Assembly (NCBI GenBank): GCA_964560765.1
Contig: CAZLMG010000021.1
Span: 1-64,000, forward strand
Reading direction: 5' to 3'
Source: CAZLMG01 sp964560765
Lineage (GTDB): Bacteria; Bdellovibrionota_B; Oligoflexia; Oligoflexales; CAZLMG01
DNA length: 64,000 nt
Below are positions 24,009-33,047 of this stretch, in pieces. Position 1 is the stretch's first letter; the number at the start of each line of letters is the position of its first letter. Under the pieces are notes generated by a model. The model was not told the origin of the DNA. It worked only from the letters and a program-made list of their open reading frames with translations, and searched no databases. The translations under genes were made by a program, and so were the position numbers.

Positions 24009-27000
24009 TTACTCGATCGCACCGACCATAGGCAATTGCACGCTTGGCGCACCATTGCTTAAATTCTGCCCGACAGCCTGAGCCGACGGCGACATGTCCG
24101 CTGTTGGAGCCAGCAAACAGACCTTGGTTGCGTCCGTACAAGCGCCACCCTCAACCGGCGACAACTCCTTGGATGCACCGGCGATTACACCCCATTTCGG
24201 CGCATCGGCGTATGACTGGGCTAAGATATCCGACCACTCGATGTCGCTTATCCGGCTACCCTGCTTGGCATCGCACTTGGATAGAATCGGCTCTGCGTCG
24301 ACAATACGGCCGACGAGCCCGCCGATCACTAAATCACCCACCACCCGATTGCCGGCCAAGGCATCCAAATTGATGTTTTGGAAAAATGCGTGGGAGGCTT
24401 CGGCTGCCAAGATGCCGACCACCTGCAACTCACCCGTACCCGTGTATCCGCCATTGATATCGAAATCCCTCAATGTTAGGTCCTTGACGATGCTGTTTTC
24501 CACAGTAGAAAAGAATCCGGCCCGATCGACTTCCGTGTCGCAGCAGACAGCGCCCATCCGCATTCCGCTGATCGTCTTGCCATTGCCATCAAAAACGCTC
24601 TCATACAGAGCTTCCGGCTGCCAGTCGCTGGTCAGAACGATATCGTTCGTCAGGCGATAATACCGGCCCGAACTACCGAGGTTGTTGGACATGGCGGCGC
24701 GCAGCTCTTCCTCATTGGCAATCTCGACCAACTGCAGCGTACGAGGCGTGGCGCGACAAGGGAACTCCGACACATTCAAGGTCGATTCATCGGCAACTAA
24801 TTCAATGCGCTCGGTCCATGTGTAGTGACCCTCGTTCCCGAGGAAGTCCTTAAGGCGAATACAGATCGTCTTTGTTCCCAAGCCCGCAGAGGCAATGGTG
24901 TACGGAATCGGTGGAAACCAGCCGGATGTTGATTCACCGGTGATAGGCACATAATTATTGGCGGTCGCACAGCGATTCGGGTCCTCGCCGAAAGGAGGCT
25001 GCGAGGCGGCATCCAGCTCGACGATAGCGACCTGCGTCAGGCCGATCAAATCCGTACTGTTATCAATCTGGATAAAGATTTCTCGCTTCTCGGTGCGGGC
25101 TATCGGATCTGGTAAGCGATTCACCCCCTCTGTCGTGTCGGTAAACTCCGCAGCCGTCCAGTTCAAGCCGGTACCACCTTGTGGCGGCAAACCGTGATCC
25201 AACTCGCCAGCCTTTAACCCCTCATGGATATAGAAGGTATGTGACGTGACGACCGTATCCCAAATGAAAATCAGCGAGTCAGAAGATTCACGGCCGGCAG
25301 CATCCGTCGCCGTCAAGGTCAGCGTGTAAACGCCATCGAACGCACCCTTTGGATACTTCTTGCCTGGGTTCAGAGGATCATCGAATAGCGTTGGATCTGC
25401 CCACGAGATGCGCGGGTTTACCATATCCGCCGTATCAAAGATCGCGCGGTCGCTATGCGCTTCCTCTTCAACGGTCCAGAGGACCGAGGTCGCCGTGCAG
25501 ATAGGCGCGCCAATGGGCGAAAGAACCCGAGCGCCGGCCAAGATGGCTTGCACGCGCGCCGCCATGTCGGGACCCGCTTCCACGATCAAACCGCTCTCGG
25601 TATACGCGACTTGCACCGTATGTTCGGCGCTGTTACCAGCCTTGTCTTTGATGGTGAAGGTCACCGCATACTGACCATCAACCATGATGTTGACTTGCGC
25701 CCGAGCTTGGTTGCCGCTGCCGCTGGTCGGTGTAACCGTGATCTGGCTACTATTGCCAGATGTCGTCCACGTAGCGGTGGACCAGTCGATGCTGCCATCA
25801 GCTTCAAAGTTATCGCTGACTACGGCCATCAACTCAAACTGGCGCGAGGCCGCACAAATGTCGCCCATGTCCACGGTTGGGGCCTCGGTATCCCAGATGA
25901 GCTGGTACGACTTAGGCAGCGCTGTGTTGTAAATGCTGTCAAAGACTTGCAACGCCACCGTGTACTTGCCTTGGGCCGTGGCCGGCTCCACAGCGATGCG
26001 CTTGTGCCAGTTCTGCGCACCCGCGTTAGTAGGCGCACTGAACTGCACCGTACCTGGATTCGCCGGATCATCACCTGCACCCGAATAAGACCAAGCGTAG
26101 CTGAATGGAGCCACTCCAATACTCATGTCGTGTGACGAATCCACGTTGTTGAAAGGGGCATTGGCCCACTTGTTCGTCCCCGGATCGAACACTAGGGATT
26201 GTGCATTGACCGTAAATACCATAGCGTCATTGGCCGTGAGCGCCGGCAAATTCTTTGCGCTGACCGTCAGAATAAACGTGTAAGCTCCGGCACGCCTGAC
26301 GGTAAACGTCGGCGTCGCCGTGGTCGCTCCATCGATACTCTGCAAGTCTTGCGGCTCACCGCTGGTGAGCGCCCATTGTAGATTATAATCCTGCAAATCG
26401 TTCAGAACTTGGCCATTCAACCGCACCACAACGTGCCCCGCAACGCGACTGTAAATCGGCAGGTTTTGCGCGACGTCAGTACCCGCGTCAACCGTCAAAC
26501 TCTGGCGCGTGTAGGTGAATTCGTCAAAACCTGAAACACCCGCAGCATCGGTGGCACTCAGGCGCAAACGGAATTCACCCGTCTTGTTGTTTTGGATGGC
26601 AAAAGATGCCGTTAAGGTCGTGCCTCCGGTGATGACAAGATCGCCGGCCACCTGCCCTGCACCTGGCAGAAAAGACCACGCGTACGTATAAGGAGCCGTG
26701 CCACCGGTGACCGCTGCACCGTTCGGTGCGAAATTGAGCGAGGTGGCGGTCGTGCTCTGGCCGGCCTCGACCACGAGATTGACGTACTTGAGAAGGAAAC
26801 GATCGGTTTTTGCAACGCCGGCTGCATCTCGCACATACAGCTCGAACTCGTAGTCGCCATAGGCTGCATCTTTGATGGTGAAGTTCGGGGTGAGCGTGCT
26901 GCCACCGGCAATGGTCACATCACCAGCATCGAGGGCACCTTGATTCGTCCATGTCCAACGGACTTCCGCATAGGGAGTGACGCCCCCCGTGGCCGTGCCC

Positions 27001-29996
27001 GTTTGCTGCACACTGCGCTGGTTGCCCGACCGATCCGGGCCCGCATCCACCATGAGCGGCAGTACTTTCCCATAAACGAAGGAATCCGACTTGGTAGTTG
27101 CGGGAACATTGACGTCGGTGACGGTCAGTTCAAAGGTGTAATTGCCAGCTTTGTCGTTGGGGACCGTAAATTCCGTGATGATCCGCAACTTCTCAACTCC
27201 GCCATCGGTAAACGGCGTCTGACTCTTGATGCTATAGCTCACATCACCCGCGTTCACACCCGTCGGACGTACGGTCGATGCCCAAGTGATGGACGCATAG
27301 GGGGTCATCCCGCCCCAAACAATAGACTCCTGCTCAAAGGTCGCTGCCTCTTGGTTAGTCTTGTCGGTACCGGCATCGACCATAAGCTCGGTCGCCGCTC
27401 CGGCCGGTCCAGGTACGAAGAGGTACGGCCAGTCGATCTCATCGGCACCGTACGAGTGGAACGTTCCAGCAGCCAGCGACACAAAATTAGAGTTACCACC
27501 GGTGGCAGGCTTGGCGGCAAACTTGGCTCCGCCATTCGTCTTCGGCGTCATGGAAATCCAGGCATAACGCACCCACTTGCCCGCGCGACTGCCATGAATA
27601 TCCGTATTGAAATTTGTCAGACGCAAGAAGGTATCAGAACCAGCGTTCTGAAAGATGCCACTTTCTTCCGCCGACATATATTGGCAATCGCGAGGCGATG
27701 TCGCGAAACTGGCCTGGCACCAGCTATATGCGGCCCGACTGGCGATCATCACTTCCGGGCCCTGATTCAGAAATGTTGCCTTGTTGGCTGCACATTTCGC
27801 CGGCTGAGCTTCGCTGGCGGCCGGTGAGCGCTTGGCGATCATATTTTCAGAAAAAGTCATATCGATGGCGCCGCCGCCGAGTCCCGCAGCGTCGGAAGTC
27901 CTAGCATAGATCACAATATAAAATGGCTCATTGGCGCGAACTTCAGTTAGCAGATTCTTCACCTTGCTCAGGTCATCAATGGAGTCGGCATCTTGCAAGT
28001 TCTCGGGTACTGCCGGTCCTTGCCCGTAGTTAATGGGGCCGCAGGCGCCATCGGCTGTGTTGAGCGGATTGTTGATCGCGCTCACCGCTACTAGGCGAAC
28101 GTCAACCTTTTTTGCGGGCGCTGGAGCATAGGTCCAAACATAGCGGGTCGGCACTTGCTGAACGACGTTGCTGGGGGTCAAGACACCGCGTGCACAAACG
28201 GCGATTTTCTTGTCGGCAGGTAACCGGCTCAGAACATCCAGACCCTCGGACGTTAAGTCCAGATGTACCGACGTGCCGACGTTAGCAACCTCTTGATATT
28301 CACCATCACCATCGGCAAAGCAGTCCGTCGTGGCACTTGGACCAACTTTATACTGCCACTTGCTGAATTTACTAGCGCCCTCTTTGCTCGCGGTAAGGAT
28401 AAGCTGCGTAACATTGTTGCCGCGGAAGGTGCCTTCTTCTTCGTCTCCCAGTAGCTTGTCTTCTGGTGCGCCGTTGATGCAGATGCGAGCGCCGTTACAC
28501 GAACCGGGAATATTCGAGGACCCACCCATGTCACCCAGCAATGACAAGCCCTCAGCGCTGGGACCGCTTAGGTCGCAGCCGCTCAGAGTCCAATTAGCTT
28601 GCAGGGATGGGACGCCCGTGAGCAGGCGGTCAACACCCGATACGGAAAAAATATGTCGAAATTCACGTCCGCTGATAACTTTCGCCAACTTGAAAGGCAC
28701 CTGAAGGTTCGCTGCCGTACGAACTAAGTCTCCATTCAAAGCTAGCCCCATTTGCTCCACAGCGGCACTGTTCAGCTGCACTGAGGCCCTCGACAAGTCG
28801 ATGCCCGCACCTGCGGCAAGCGAGTACGTGCCAGTACAGTCATGGGCCGTAATCGGTGAACGCACGTGCGCGTTCACCATGGCATCGCGATATCCTGCTG
28901 GAATACCAGCAGCCGCATAGGACTCCAGTCGTACGGATGAGATGGGCGAAGGGATGTCAGTATTCGCGAGGACCAACGTGCTGGTGAAAGTTGCCGAAGA
29001 TTGAATCAGACGAAAGAAGTGCCGGCTCCAAGTGCCATTGGCCGATATTTCCAAACCCATGGCCATCGCCGGGTCGGCAATTTTCAGCGCTTGCCGCAAG
29101 GCTGAAGCCTCGCGCGGGTCGTAGGCGTAAGTCATACCAGAGCCCCTCACAAAAGGGGCCGAATGCCACTCGGATACGGAAATTCCACGCTCCCCATTTA
29201 AAGACAGCTTGGTAACCCCTTCTGCGAGTTTCGGAACCATGGACATTTGCGCAAAGGAAAAATCGCCACACTTGCCAGCGGTGTGAACCGCCGCCGCGCA
29301 TTGAAATTGGACTCGCACTTCAGGAACCGTAGGTTGCGAGCGTGCGATCGCCAATTGAATCTTCTGAATGCTCATGGGCACAGCAGCTAAGCTCGCCGAG
29401 CCTTGTGTCTCGACGCTGGATTCAAATTCAAGCCCCGTCAAGAACATCGGACCATCGGCCGCGATGCGATGTTCGACGGAATATACCCCATGGTCAGCGA
29501 TGACTTTAGCGGTCTGTAGTGCCGCGACGAGCAACTTCTTGGTGCCCGTGGAGTCCTGGTACAACGCGACTTCATAAGCTTCACCGGATGCTAGCCCAAC
29601 GCCATCGGCAGGTGCGTAGCGAACGCCATCGTAGGTGAATTCTAGCAACCGGACAGCACAGGCTTCGGAGCTCTTGCTGACGCTCACCGTCAGACCAGAT
29701 GCAACGGCCGACGTGAACCCGATATCTGTGCAAACGACTTGCCAAAGATGTTCGCTTGGCTTTTTAAACTCGCTGCTCTCGGCATCGCGAGAAAATAAGG
29801 CGTATTGTATTTCCGCATCGATGGGCCGACCAATGCCGCCGTTACCACCGCCGCCAGACGTCGAAAGTCCACCTGACTTGGTGATGAACGTGTTAGGTTT
29901 CCCCCGCCCACTCTCGCTGCTGCAATGCGCCAGCAACCAGGCGAGCACCATGACCATGGCTATGACCGGCATGGATCGGAAATCACGTTGAGTCAT
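24009..29996 (-). CDS. Surface locus A: giant lipoprotein with PKD/Ig-like repeats and GLUG-like C-terminus
   Basis: A 1995-residue protein with GGAGAGG five bases before ATG. The lipobox-like LLAHC gives Cys25, followed by a Gly/Ser linker. A head of about 860 residues is rich in cysteine. Then come about seven repeats of roughly 100 residues, starting near 870, 982, 1078, 1168, 1268, 1375 and 1470, each opening with a V(D/E)AG-type strand, as in PKD/cadherin-like arrays. A module around 1590-1730 follows. The last 250 residues carry FDGNGKTISGM and IGGLVGRIVDA, which fit a GLUG-type beta-helix. The layout suits a surface fibre or adhesin. Residues 1-1730 parallel the locus B giant protein. 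Confidence 0.85.
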   Translation of the reverse strand: MTQRDFRSMPVIAMVMVLAWLLAHCSSESGRGKPNTFITKSGGLSTSGGGGNGGIGRPIDAEIQYALFSRDAESSEFKKPSEHLWQVVCTDIGFTSAVASGLTVSVSKSSEACAVRLLEFTYDGVRYAPADGVGLASGEAYEVALYQDSTGTKKLLVAALQTAKVIADHGVYSVEHRIAADGPMFLTGLEFESSVETQGSASLAAVPMSIQKIQLAIARSQPTVPEVRVQFQCAAAVHTAGKCGDFSFAQMSMVPKLAEGVTKLSLNGERGISVSEWHSAPFVRGSGMTYAYDPREASALRQALKIADPAMAMGLEISANGTWSRHFFRLIQSSATFTSTLVLANTDIPSPISSVRLESYAAAGIPAGYRDAMVNAHVRSPITAHDCTGTYSLAAGAGIDLSRASVQLNSAAVEQMGLALNGDLVRTAANLQVPFKLAKVISGREFRHIFSVSGVDRLLTGVPSLQANWTLSGCDLSGPSAEGLSLLGDMGGSSNIPGSCNGARICINGAPEDKLLGDEEEGTFRGNNVTQLILTASKEGASKFSKWQYKVGPSATTDCFADGDGEYQEVANVGTSVHLDLTSEGLDVLSRLPADKKIAVCARGVLTPSNVVQQVPTRYVWTYAPAPAKKVDVRLVAVSAINNPLNTADGACGPINYGQGPAVPENLQDADSIDDLSKVKNLLTEVRANEPFYIVIYARTSDAAGLGGGAIDMTFSENMIAKRSPAASEAQPAKCAANKATFLNQGPEVMIASRAAYSWCQASFATSPRDCQYMSAEESGIFQNAGSDTFLRLTNFNTDIHGSRAGKWVRYAWISMTPKTNGGAKFAAKPATGGNSNFVSLAAGTFHSYGADEIDWPYLFVPGPAGAATELMVDAGTDKTNQEAATFEQESIVWGGMTPYASITWASTVRPTGVNAGDVSYSIKSQTPFTDGGVEKLRIITEFTVPNDKAGNYTFELTVTDVNVPATTKSDSFVYGKVLPLMVDAGPDRSGNQRSVQQTGTATGGVTPYAEVRWTWTNQGALDAGDVTIAGGSTLTPNFTIKDAAYGDYEFELYVRDAAGVAKTDRFLLKYVNLVVEAGQSTTATSLNFAPNGAAVTGGTAPYTYAWSFLPGAGQVAGDLVITGGTTLTASFAIQNNKTGEFRLRLSATDAAGVSGFDEFTYTRQSLTVDAGTDVAQNLPIYSRVAGHVVVRLNGQVLNDLQDYNLQWALTSGEPQDLQSIDGATTATPTFTVRRAGAYTFILTVSAKNLPALTANDAMVFTVNAQSLVFDPGTNKWANAPFNNVDSSHDMSIGVAPFSYAWSYSGAGDDPANPGTVQFSAPTNAGAQNWHKRIAVEPATAQGKYTVALQVFDSIYNTALPKSYQLIWDTEAPTVDMGDICAASRQFELMAVVSDNFEADGSIDWSTATWTTSGNSSQITVTPTSGSGNQARAQVNIMVDGQYAVTFTIKDKAGNSAEHTVQVAYTESGLIVEAGPDMAARVQAILAGARVLSPIGAPICTATSVLWTVEEEAHSDRAIFDTADMVNPRISWADPTLFDDPLNPGKKYPKGAFDGVYTLTLTATDAAGRESSDSLIFIWDTVVTSHTFYIHEGLKAGELDHGLPPQGGTGLNWTAAEFTDTTEGVNRLPDPIARTEKREIFIQIDNSTDLIGLTQVAIVELDAASQPPFGEDPNRCATANNYVPITGESTSGWFPPIPYTIASAGLGTKTICIRLKDFLGNEGHYTWTERIELVADESTLNVSEFPCRATPRTLQLVEIANEEELRAAMSNNLGSSGRYYRLTNDIVLTSDWQPEALYESVFDGNGKTISGMRMGAVCCDTEVDRAGFFSTVENSIVKDLTLRDFDINGGYTGTGELQVVGILAAEASHAFFQNINLDALAGNRVVGDLVIGGLVGRIVDAEPILSKCDAKQGSRISDIEWSDILAQSYADAPKWGVIAGASKELSPVEGGACTDATKVCLLAPTADMSPSAQAVGQNLSNGAPSVQLPMVGAIE

Positions 29997-30602
29997 CTTT
30001 GCCTCTCCAGTCCACGAACGCCGTTATGGGTTCATCGGTTGAGCTAGCCCCGAGGGGGAACTCCGCATTCGCAAGCGACATATCTTCGCTTCTTATCGGA
30101 ATCTCCCCCGCGAAACTCCACTATGATGTCTCGGGAAATCGTGTTTATGAAAAAGCAAGAATCGATCCAGGGGGTTGTCGATGCCTGGAATGGGCAAAAC
30201 AGCTTTGATTCTGAATTGATGACGGCTGCCGACAATCGTCGAGAGCGCGGGTCTCATCCCAAGATATCGTCTACTTATCCTTTTATTTCATAATGTTACG
30301 ATATTCTTAACGCCAACCTACCAGGAATAGTCGGCACGCTCTGCTGAAACACCTCGAAATCATCTTTAAATCAAGAAAGTTACGACGAATCACCGCCTTG
30401 GCTCCTTCGGCAGTGTGCAACTATCCGCCAGGTGAACTGCCCTAGCGACTGCTACATTCCATGAAAGTTGCCTAAACGCCAAAACCCGTGATAGGGTCCT
30501 CGGCAGGAGTTGCGTAAAACAGACAATTAAAATCATGCCTTGCAGCGTCGGATGGCAAAACCAGCAAGGGGAATAGCGCACCGCAGAACAGGAGCCTAAA
30601 GC
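29997..30602. promoter_or_regulatory. Long divergent gene-free region
   Basis: 606 bases between the locus A giant lipoprotein and the phosphatase gene. I find no convincing gene: the short open frames here lack ribosome sites and protein-like composition. It contains copy 2 of the dispersed 20-bp motif (30280-30299) within AT-rich DNA. Its length is unusual for this compact window and suggests complex control of the surface locus, but I cannot place promoters. Confidence 0.4.
30280..30299. repeat. 20-bp dispersed motif, copy 2
   Basis: The motif reads CTTTTATTTCATAATGTTAC and matches 5152-5171 at 18 of 20 positions. It is 284 bases upstream of the locus A lipoprotein start and 304 bases upstream of the phosphatase start. 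Confidence 0.35.
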
Positions 30603-32318
30603 ATGCTTTACCGTGTTGCCACCTTGGCCGTACTGTGGATCGTGTCGAATACGCAGAGTCAAGCTGAGACCCCCGTATCCTTAGCCAGCGGCGGCGCAGA
30701 TGAGCTGGAGCTTGGGCAGGAGCCGCCACTTGATCCATCCATCCAGGTGTTTCAGCCTGCCGGTCGATTCGAGATCACCCCGAAACAACTCGCGCCGGGC
30801 ACCGAAGCGAGGCTCGCATACATCCCCGCTGTGGCTTTGGCACCGGATACCCCCGTATACCTGCACTACGGAGTGAATGGCTGGAACCTTCCTCTGGCTG
30901 GAGATGGTGCGGGGACGGAAACAGTCCTAGGCGACGTGAACCACTACCGTCGCATCCCCATGCATTGGAGCGACAAGCTGCAACAATACCAAACTTCCAT
31001 CAAGATCCCGGTTGATGCCCGGGCCTTGCACTGGGTTTTTTGCTGGGGCGACTGCGGCTCCGGGCAATGGGACAATAATCAGGGGCAAGACTTTGGGTGG
31101 CCCATTACCTACCCCTACATCGGACCCGTCCTGATACCTGCCACCAACGATTTATCAGATGGGTCTTACTTGGTTCGAGTCATCAATCAGCATGTGAGCC
31201 GGGTTCGTCTCCAGATGTGGACCGACGAAGATCCCGCAGCCCAGGAGTTTTGGAGCCAAGGCGAGGCCCGCGACCACAGCTTCCTGTTGGGGGGCCTGGC
31301 GCCAGGTGTAACCTATCGGTACCAGATCGATGAACCCGGTGTCGGTATGTCGCAGGTCTATTCTTTCACGCCACGAACGACTTCTGCCAAAGATGTGCAC
31401 TTGCAGTTTCTCGTCCTTGGAGATTCCCAGGACAACGGCGACGAAGGGCAATTCCATGATGTGGTCGCCCATATTCAAAGCAGCCAGCTCGCCCCTCATC
31501 TCATCGTCTTTGCTGGTGACTTGGCCTATAACGATCGTCCGGGCCTATGGTGGACGTTTTTTGATAAAGGACGGCCTCTCTTTGCAAGAGCGCCCATGAT
31601 CGCCGCCGTTGGCAACCACGATACACCCACAGTGAACAGCCACCCGGATTCGACATCCTTTCGCCGCTACTTGCCCATGCCCGGAATGACCGAGGCTGTG
31701 CAGAGCTACGCGCTCACCGTCGGAGATACCCGCTGGTTGATACTGAATAGCGAACGCGCTCGAGAATTTAAATCACCGGATGGCGCCCAATGGCAGTGGC
31801 TGCGGTCTACGCTCGACTCAAAAAAAACAACTCAGACAGCAGCGGAACCGACCTGGACCTTTGCCTCGTGGCATATCCCCCCGGTCAATGTGGGGCAGCG
31901 CCACTGGCAGCAACAATGGCAATTTCGAGATATCTTACGCACAGTTGCGGGGAAACTTGATTGGCACTTTGCCGGCCATGAACACATTTATCAGCGCTCG
32001 CACCCACTGAACATCCAGCAGCCCGGCGCACCCGTCATTGGCTCGGAATATGGTCCAGACCTTGGCGTCGGATTTTTAGTTGTCCCCTCGGCGGGAATTT
32101 CACCAGGAAGCCGCCTTTTGAACCCAGAATCCGCGAGCGGAGCGCTGCGAAGCTTAATGGCCTATCCAGACGTTACCTCCCCAACCCTGCTGGACGAGCC
32201 CCGCATTGGCTATGTCGTACTTGACATTCACGGTCGTACGGTCAAAATGCGCGCCATCGGACGCAACGCAAATGATAACGAATGGCAGGTCTTCGACACC
32301 GTGAGCTATTCCAAATGA
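30603..32318 (+). CDS. Exported purple-acid-phosphatase-like metallophosphatase with N-terminal CBM25-like domain
   Basis: A 571-residue protein with AGGAG seven bases before ATG and a signal peptide ending near SQAET. Residues 70-185 resemble a starch-binding CBM25/53 module: YLHYGVNGW, a WVFCWGD strand and WDNNQGQDFGWP. A short FN3-like stretch (about 195-265) comes next, as in purple acid phosphatases. The calcineurin-like metal motifs follow in order: GDSQ, GDLAY, GNHD, ASWHIPP and GHEHIYQRSHP. It should hydrolyse phosphate esters in the periplasm or outside the cell; the carbohydrate module suggests a polysaccharide or sugar-phosphate target, which is inference. It leads the short gene downstream. 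Confidence 0.87.
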   Translation: MLYRVATLAVLWIVSNTQSQAETPVSLASGGADELELGQEPPLDPSIQVFQPAGRFEITPKQLAPGTEARLAYIPAVALAPDTPVYLHYGVNGWNLPLAGDGAGTETVLGDVNHYRRIPMHWSDKLQQYQTSIKIPVDARALHWVFCWGDCGSGQWDNNQGQDFGWPITYPYIGPVLIPATNDLSDGSYLVRVINQHVSRVRLQMWTDEDPAAQEFWSQGEARDHSFLLGGLAPGVTYRYQIDEPGVGMSQVYSFTPRTTSAKDVHLQFLVLGDSQDNGDEGQFHDVVAHIQSSQLAPHLIVFAGDLAYNDRPGLWWTFFDKGRPLFARAPMIAAVGNHDTPTVNSHPDSTSFRRYLPMPGMTEAVQSYALTVGDTRWLILNSERAREFKSPDGAQWQWLRSTLDSKKTTQTAAEPTWTFASWHIPPVNVGQRHWQQQWQFRDILRTVAGKLDWHFAGHEHIYQRSHPLNIQQPGAPVIGSEYGPDLGVGFLVVPSAGISPGSRLLNPESASGALRSLMAYPDVTSPTLLDEPRIGYVVLDIHGRTVKMRAIGRNANDNEWQVFDTVSYSK

Positions 32319-32330
32319 TGGGACCTGATT

Positions 32331-32897
32331 GTGATTGACTTCATCAGAAATCGAAAGACCGGGCAATGGTTCGTCCTGCTGGAAGAGCTCGGTCACGGCG
32401 GCCTGCGGGTCATTACACCGACGGGAGACTTGGTGCGCCTCCCCGAGAGCCTGTTCGATTTGGATGCCGTCGAATCCTGCGATGAAACGCAGCCCGACGC
32501 GCGCATCAGCCCCCAGCAAACGGAAAAGCTAACGCAGATCACTCTGCAGGAAGACGCGGCCGCTGCCCGTCATGCCGAGCGGCAGCAGCTCGAAGCCGAG
32601 CGCCTCCGTCGTGCTCCAGAGCCGGCAAAACGCAAGGAACGCCCCAAGCGCGAGCCGACTTTGAGCAAATCTACATCATGGAAAAGCGACCACTTGGTCT
32701 TCTGGCGTCACTACATTGAGCCACTACGCGATAAAGACTTTTTTCGCGTGGAAATCCATGGCCGCGGAACTTTCAAAATTACCAAATCCGACTTTCAACG
32801 AATCTTTAATGAAGTTGTCATGTCCCCGTCCTACCGCCAGGAAGGCGTCTACCGCTACCACGAAGTACCGGAAAAAGCCCTGGTCTATTTCGAGTAA
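32331..32897 (+). CDS. Conserved-looking protein with charged coiled-coil middle, unknown function
   Basis: A 188-residue cytoplasmic protein starting at GTG, 13 bases after the phosphatase stop codon, with only a weak ribosome site (GGGA). The first 45 residues form a small beta domain (GQWFVLLEEL, GGLRVITPTGDLVRLP), resembling a tudor/SH3-like fold. Residues 60-110 are a highly charged helix with Arg, Glu, Lys and Ala. The last 75 residues (from WRHYIEPLRDKDFFRVEIHGRG) form a second globular unit rich in aromatic residues. I do not recognise the family. It may be co-transcribed with the phosphatase gene. Confidence 0.6.
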   Translation: MIDFIRNRKTGQWFVLLEELGHGGLRVITPTGDLVRLPESLFDLDAVESCDETQPDARISPQQTEKLTQITLQEDAAAARHAERQQLEAERLRRAPEPAKRKERPKREPTLSKSTSWKSDHLVFWRHYIEPLRDKDFFRVEIHGRGTFKITKSDFQRIFNEVVMSPSYRQEGVYRYHEVPEKALVYFE

Positions 32898-32960
32898 ATT
32901 CAAAGTATTCAGCATGAACATCGCGACGTTTCGACCGAGATAGGCTTCCCCGTCGTCAGG

Positions 32961-32989
32961 TTGGCGTTTGCAACGCCCGCTAGTATAAT
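32961..32989 (+). promoter_or_regulatory. Sigma70-type promoter of the second receiver-TPR gene
   Basis: TTGGCG (32961-32966) and a perfect TATAAT (32984-32989) are separated by 17 bases. Transcription would start near 32996, about 50 bases before the GTG at 33048. Confidence 0.75.
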
Positions 32990-33047
32990 CGGTTCTTACG
33001 AGACCCGAACGAATATCTCCCCAACGATTTATGTAGCGAGCCGCACC

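Noticed and set aside
25455..26135. 226-codon plus-strand open frame inside the same lipoprotein gene
   Set aside because: Same reason: antisense to well-supported Ig-like repeats, and the composition is not protein-like.
26940..27827. 295-codon open frame on the plus strand inside the locus A lipoprotein gene
   Set aside because: It is antisense to the PKD-repeat region, which has convincing repeats and composition. The antisense product is Arg-rich with no domain, and no ribosome site was seen.
24009..29996. Repeated VDAG-type segments considered as a DNA repeat or CRISPR-like array
   Set aside because: The repeats are at protein level (about 100 residues each) and diverged in DNA; there is no short palindromic direct repeat with unique spacers.
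30044..30235. 63-codon minus-strand frame in the long region before the phosphatase gene
   Set aside because: It has no ribosome site, no recognisable domain and no conserved context visible here.
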